Source: an uncultured Armatimonadota bacterium
Lineage (GTDB): Bacteria > Armatimonadota > UBA5829 > DTJY01
Assembly: GCA_937875395.1 (NCBI GenBank)
Contig: CALNCU010000268.1
Location: forward strand, 1 to 8,150
Reading direction: 5' to 3'
DNA: 8,150 nucleotides
Position numbers and translations under genes: made by a program. Under the pieces are notes generated by a model, which saw only the letters and a list, made by a program, of their open reading frames with translations, searched no databases and was not told where the DNA came from. How positions within the stretch are numbered: position 1 is the first letter of the stretch; the number at the start of each line of letters is the position of its first letter. This document shows, piece after piece, positions 5,857 through 8,150 of this stretch.

Positions 5857-7893
5857 ATGGCAGAAACATTTAAAGATATTGCAGCGCGCCTGCGGGATGA
5901 GTTTGCAGATGTAAAGCTCCTTGCGCTTGGCCAGACGGTGTACTGGGACGAGCCTATGAAGGCATCCCTGCGCCGATTTTTGGACATACACCTGCCGGAG
6001 CGGACTATGCTTGTTGGCGTCCATGATGCAGACTACTTCTCAAAGACCCCGGCAGATATGGAACCCGGATGGGCCATGGTCCCGCACAACGACGGCAATA
6101 CCCGGGACTTGTGGGTTGCCACCGGTGAAATCTCCCGTCTTTTTGGGAGCGAGACTGTTCCTGCAAAGGATATACTGGCTGCGCACGGCGTTCAGATAGA
6201 AACAATTGCCCGCGACTACCCCGGGGGAAAAGACGCTCTCCTGGATACCGTTACGGAGGCATGGGGCTGGCGGGGGCTGGTGCATGTAAACTCCGGCCAG
6301 GAAGTGGCGTGCTGCATCCCCCTTGCAGAAGCTCTGCCCCACATCCTGCAGCTTATCTCATGGGGGTTTAACGCCACCCTGGACAGCATCTCAGACCCGG
6401 CCGCAAAGAAGCTGGGGCGCATGCAGGCGGATGAACTTGTTTCATGGGTTACAGAGTATGCAAATGCCCACCCGGACGCCTACATCTCTGATCTTTACTG
6501 TAACGTGCTCAAAAGATTTTACGGCCGCCTGCTTGGGCACCCGCCTGCAAACCTGGAGCTTACAAAGGCCACCAGCCTCTTCAGGTTCAATACGCAAACG
6601 GCAAAGAACGGAGTATTCAGGTTGCTGGGCCTGTTTCTTTCACCGGAGACCCACGCTTGCGCCTGCAATATATACAACCAATCCGTGGAAGGATCAGACA
6701 TCTATACTCTAGACAGATTCCCGCCCGGCGCCATACCCTTTGATCTGGTAATTCCGCACAAGGGCAGGGGGACTATCTGCCTTAGAGAAGATGAGGTTAT
6801 GGTAGACCTGGACGAGCCTGTCTCAATAAAAGTAGATGGCCGCCCCTCCACCCCGGAGGAGTTGGCAGAGCTCCTTGAAGGGCGCTTTGGCCCGGATATT
6901 GCGCTTGTAGGCAAAGCTCTCACGCTTGTTCTTATGATATCAAGCCAGTATATCTTTGTTCTTCATGAACAGGCATCCGGGTATGTTCCCAGTTCAGAGA
7001 AGATGGCCGCCCTCCTTAACGAGCAGGGGATAGGCATGCAGTTCTACCCAATCCTTAGAATAGGCTATAGCACTTGGGATTCTCTTCCGGCATGCAGCGC
7101 AAGCTTCTCCCTTCCCCCGCACATGGCAGATACCTTCCGCCAGGGGGAGATAACCTCGCAGGAATTTGCAGATATCTGGCATCCTGTTTTGGAGGAACAG
7201 AGAAAGCTTCTCTCACATCTATCGTCTATTCAAGATACGGAGGCGCTGCTGCTCTTTTTGTCAGAAGAGAAGGGCGCCCCGTGGCCCGGCAGGACAGAGG
7301 AGTACAGGCGTGCGGATGCAGAGATAAGGCGTCTCTCCAGGCAGACGGAACCCGTAAAGGCGGAATCCGTAAGGCTTAGGGAACTCAGCTACGCCCGGCG
7401 CCAGGAGGTGCAGGCAATGGAGGCCGGCAAGGGCCGGCACTTCCGCACATATATTAAGCCCCGGCGTGATGAACTTGATAATCTTGAGGTAAGCGGAACT
7501 GCCTTTGGCCCGCGTGCAGATGCTCTTAGGGCGGAACTTGCGCTCTTTGAAGAGGAACGCGCCGGGATAGAGCAAAAAATAGAGCAGAAACGCCAGGAAG
7601 CAGAAGAGATGCGCACCCGCAGCCTGGAACTAAAGCATCAGGTGCAGCAAACAGAGAAGAGCGAAGAGGCACAACGCGCCCGCCAAACTCTGCAAACCGT
7701 AAAGTATGAGGCGGAACTTGCGCGTCTCTGGATGGTTCGCGATGCCTTCCTTACCGCAGAAGGGCTCTCCTATACCAACAACCGCCCCTCTGCCTGGTGG
7801 TTCCTGCTTGCAGACCCGGAGCTAAAATGGTTCAATAGGGTAGCAGAGACCGCAGAGTTCCGTTTTGAAGAGGTTGCACCCAGCCGGACATGA
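5857..7893 (+). CDS. Large protein of unknown function with C-terminal coiled-coil region
   Basis: I do not recognise this 678-residue protein. It has no signal peptide and no clear membrane helix, so it is probably cytoplasmic. Residues 1 to about 440 look globular, with an opening LLALGQTVYWDEPMK (21-35) followed by GVHDADYFSK, a Cys-containing stretch (HACACNIYNQ), and a hydrophobic segment LVLMISSQYIFVLHEQ. From about 446 to 625 it is dominated by Glu, Arg, Gln, Ala and Leu in heptad-like spacing, a coiled coil broken near GAPWPG and again near a basic KGRHFRTYIKPRRD stretch. A compact tail rich in Trp and Phe (PSAWWF, KWFNR) ends it. The ATG at 5857 is fixed by an in-frame TAG two codons earlier. 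Its Shine-Dalgarno, AGAGGA, is 14 bases away, which is long. Its stop overlaps the dapF start by ATGA. That links it to dapF expression but does not reveal a function. Confidence 0.88.
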   Translation: MAETFKDIAARLRDEFADVKLLALGQTVYWDEPMKASLRRFLDIHLPERTMLVGVHDADYFSKTPADMEPGWAMVPHNDGNTRDLWVATGEISRLFGSETVPAKDILAAHGVQIETIARDYPGGKDALLDTVTEAWGWRGLVHVNSGQEVACCIPLAEALPHILQLISWGFNATLDSISDPAAKKLGRMQADELVSWVTEYANAHPDAYISDLYCNVLKRFYGRLLGHPPANLELTKATSLFRFNTQTAKNGVFRLLGLFLSPETHACACNIYNQSVEGSDIYTLDRFPPGAIPFDLVIPHKGRGTICLREDEVMVDLDEPVSIKVDGRPSTPEELAELLEGRFGPDIALVGKALTLVLMISSQYIFVLHEQASGYVPSSEKMAALLNEQGIGMQFYPILRIGYSTWDSLPACSASFSLPPHMADTFRQGEITSQEFADIWHPVLEEQRKLLSHLSSIQDTEALLLFLSEEKGAPWPGRTEEYRRADAEIRRLSRQTEPVKAESVRLRELSYARRQEVQAMEAGKGRHFRTYIKPRRDELDNLEVSGTAFGPRADALRAELALFEEERAGIEQKIEQKRQEAEEMRTRSLELKHQVQQTEKSEEAQRARQTLQTVKYEAELARLWMVRDAFLTAEGLSYTNNRPSAWWFLLADPELKWFNRVAETAEFRFEEVAPSRT

Positions 7894-8150
7894 AGTATCT
7901 TCCATTCGTTAAATTTGAGGCAATAGGCAACAATTTTGTGCTTGTAGACGCCCTTGATATGCCGGAGATGGACTGGCCGTCCCTTGCCGTTAAGATGTGC
8001 AATCATCATATGGGGGTAGGGGCGGATGGGCTTCTGGTTCTGCTGCCCTCAAAAATTGCAGACTTTAGAATGCGTATGTTCAACCCGGACGGAACGGAAG
8101 ATGCCTGCGGGAACGGCCTACGTTCTATGGCTGCATATGTATCGCTTGCA
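7890..8150 (+). CDS. dapF: Diaminopimelate epimerase, N-terminal part (runs off right edge)
   Basis: The first 87 codons are present. DapF interconverts LL- and meso-diaminopimelate, the last step before lysine and the supplier of meso-DAP for peptidoglycan. It uses two cysteines, without cofactor. The N-terminal half matches in order: FEAIGNNFVLVD (9-20), GVGADGLLVLLP (42-53), FRMRMFNPDGTE (59-70) and the first catalytic cysteine in CGNGLR (73-78). The second cysteine lies beyond the window. Three departures from the common pattern are seen: GNDF reads GNNF, the DR before the GxGADG motif reads NH, and the loop between DGTE and the cysteine is one or two residues shorter than usual. The ATG overlaps the stop of the upstream gene (ATGA) and has no good Shine-Dalgarno, so translation is probably coupled. 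Confidence 0.93.
   Translation, partial: MKYLPFVKFEAIGNNFVLVDALDMPEMDWPSLAVKMCNHHMGVGADGLLVLLPSKIADFRMRMFNPDGTEDACGNGLRSMAAYVSLA

Noticed and set aside
7261..7616. Minus-strand open frames over the coiled-coil region
   Set aside because: They arise from the GC-rich, repetitive Glu/Arg codons of the real gene on the plus strand.

Overview
The window reads as a chromosomal segment of a diderm bacterium with moderately GC-rich, tightly packed genes. Metabolic genes are scattered singly or in pairs behind their own promoters, TATAAT-type -10 boxes are easy to find, isoleucine ATA codons are common, and one gene encodes a secreted protein that looks like an outer-membrane barrel. Amino-acid genes in small units, orphan sugar-type permeases and a promoter placed right against a start codon would fit a Terrabacteria lineage such as Armatimonadota. 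That placement is an inference and is not shown by any marker here. I see no transposases, phage genes, CRISPR arrays, tRNAs or rRNAs.

Left part (1-1106, minus strand): the 5' third of hisD (histidinol dehydrogenase), running off the left edge, lies downstream of a gene for a protein with two ACT domains (GcvR-like amino-acid sensor). hisD has its own promoter, whose -10 box sits 6 bases from the ATG, suggesting a leaderless mRNA. A divergent promoter region (1107-1282) separates this pair from the next operon.

Centre (1283-3969): two CUT1-type ABC permeases (MalF/UgpA-like, then MalG/UgpE-like) form a two-gene operon closed by a strong intrinsic terminator. No solute-binding protein or ATPase is in the window. 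Convergent to them is a cytoplasmic glycerophosphodiester phosphodiesterase. The pair could concern glycerol-phosphate or a glycerophosphodiester, but the substrate cannot be read from the sequence.

The 3970-4207 interval carries two divergent promoters whose -10 elements share the same bases. They serve the phosphodiesterase leftward and, through a long structured leader, an uncharacterised signal-peptide protein rightward. A GC-rich hairpin follows that gene.

Right part (5081-8150, plus strand): a metallophosphoesterase, a 678-residue protein of unknown function with a long C-terminal coiled-coil region, and the first 87 codons of dapF (diaminopimelate epimerase). The unknown gene and dapF overlap by ATGA, so their translation is probably coupled. 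The most novel items are this unknown protein and its tie to dapF, the shared bidirectional promoter, and the probable leaderless hisD. I did not find a clearly new multi-gene system.
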